From: an uncultured Rhodospirillaceae bacterium
GTDB taxonomy: Bacteria; Pseudomonadota; Alphaproteobacteria; Rhodospirillales; UBA2165
Reading direction: 5' to 3'
NCBI GenBank assembly: GCA_913054205.1
Contig: CAJXJM010000013.1
Coordinates: 1-16,258 of the forward strand
Length of the DNA stretch: 16,258 bases
The position numbers and the translations under genes are program-made. The first letter of the stretch is position 1, and the number at the start of each line of letters is the position of its first letter. The notes under the pieces are model-generated. The model was not told the origin of the DNA. It did no database searches and saw only the letters and a list, made by a program, of their open reading frames with translations. This document shows positions 15,757 to 16,258 of this stretch, one piece after another.

Positions 15757-16176
15757 TTAACTTCCTGAACCGAGGCGTTGAACAAATTTTGTACTGATCG
15801 GCAACTTAGCTGCAGCCAATTCAAAGGCCCGCCGTGCTACATCTTCCGGCACACCATCAACTTCAAACATGACCCGACCTGGTTTGACCCGAGCAACCCA
15901 AAACTCCGGATTACCTTTACCTTTACCTTGGCGTACTTCGGCAGGTTTTTGCGAAACCGGAACATCTGGAAACACCCGGATCCAAACACGACCGGCACGT
16001 TTCATGTGGCGTGTCATCGCCCGGCGGGCAGCCTCAATTTGACGCGCCGTTATACGGGCTGGCTGCATAGCTTTAAGGCCGTAGGCCCCAAAATTAAGAG
16101 AGAAGCCGCCTTTAGCATTTCCATGAATTCGCCCTTTATGGGCCTTCCGGAATTTTGTGCGTTTTGGTTGCAACAT
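15757..16176 (-). CDS. rplP: 50S ribosomal protein L16
   Basis: The 139-residue L16 begins [20 protein letters not shown] and has [82 protein letters not shown] as successive conserved segments. L16 is essential for A-site tRNA accommodation and late 50S assembly. The ATG at 16176 has a poor ribosome-binding site. Length and position between rpsC and rpmC are standard. Confidence 0.98.
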   Translation of the reverse strand: MLQPKRTKFRKAHKGRIHGNAKGGFSLNFGAYGLKAMQPARITARQIEAARRAMTRHMKRAGRVWIRVFPDVPVSQKPAEVRQGKGKGNPEFWVARVKPGRVMFEVDGVPEDVARRAFELAAAKLPISTKFVQRLGSGS

Positions 16177-16214
16177 TGCTTTAGACTTTCTTAGTCAAAA
16201 AAAATTCAAATTAC

Positions 16215-16258
16215 TTATCGATTACCGCGACGGCTGCTGATCTTGCGCTTTTTTGTCT
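16215..16258 (-). CDS. rpsC: Probable 3' end of 30S ribosomal protein S3, cut by window edge
   Basis: Gene order (rpsC directly before rplP) predicts that these bases are the end of rpsC. All three minus frames close within 16211-16224. One gives a basic end KKRKISSRRGNR with a stop at 16215-16217, one gives DKKAQDQQPSR with a stop at 16222-16224, and one gives a longer alternative with a stop at 16211-16213. I prefer the basic frame because S3 C-termini are usually basic, but the frame cannot be proved from about a dozen codons. Confidence 0.5.
   Translation of the reverse strand, partial: TKKRKISSRRGNR

Noticed and set aside
15778..16194. Plus-strand 138-residue open frame over rplP
   Set aside because: It is antisense to L16, with no family similarity.

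Overview
This window is a chromosomal housekeeping region in which every gene I can support lies on the minus strand, so transcription runs from high to low coordinates. It most likely comes from an alphaproteobacterium. The pointers are an ATP12-type F1-ATPase assembly chaperone gene beside a propionyl-CoA carboxylase beta gene, adk placed directly between secY and rpsM, an S5 with an Arg/Gly-rich N-terminal extension, and an alpha operon without rpsD. I cannot name a genus.

Region 1 (about 16258 down to 8865) is the end of the S10 operon and the whole spc operon: rpsC (3' end only), rplP, rpmC, rpsQ, rplN, rplX, rplE, rpsN, rpsH, rplF, rplR, rpsE, rpmD, rplO, secY, adk. Spacing is tight, with rplN/rplX overlapping by one base and secY/adk one base apart. 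Order and protein lengths are canonical, except that L15 has a roughly 58-residue charged tail and S5 a roughly 40-residue RGG-like head.

Region 2 (8825 down to 6271) is the alpha operon: rpsM, rpsK, rpoA, rplQ. It has its own well-formed promoter in the 131-bp adk-rpsM gap, a roughly 57-nt leader, and a hairpin terminator after rplQ.

Region 3 (6257 down to 1) is a densely coupled run: an HtrA/Do-family periplasmic protease, rarA (replication-coupled AAA+ ATPase), crcB (fluoride channel), an RluC/RluD-type pseudouridine synthase, a HAD phosphatase, a short stand-alone AsmA N-terminal protein, the ATP12 chaperone and the start of pccB. Several junctions are 4-bp or 1-bp stop/start overlaps. 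Their functions are diverse, so this looks like a cotranscribed maintenance cluster and not one pathway.

The most unusual local feature is a 75-bp palindromic intergenic-type repeat lying in frame within the leader of the protease gene, where it supplies the basic N-region of the predicted signal peptide. I found no CRISPR array, transposase, tRNA, rRNA, prophage or defence module, and no clear sign of a new biological system. There is no gene-free stretch longer than about 130 bp.
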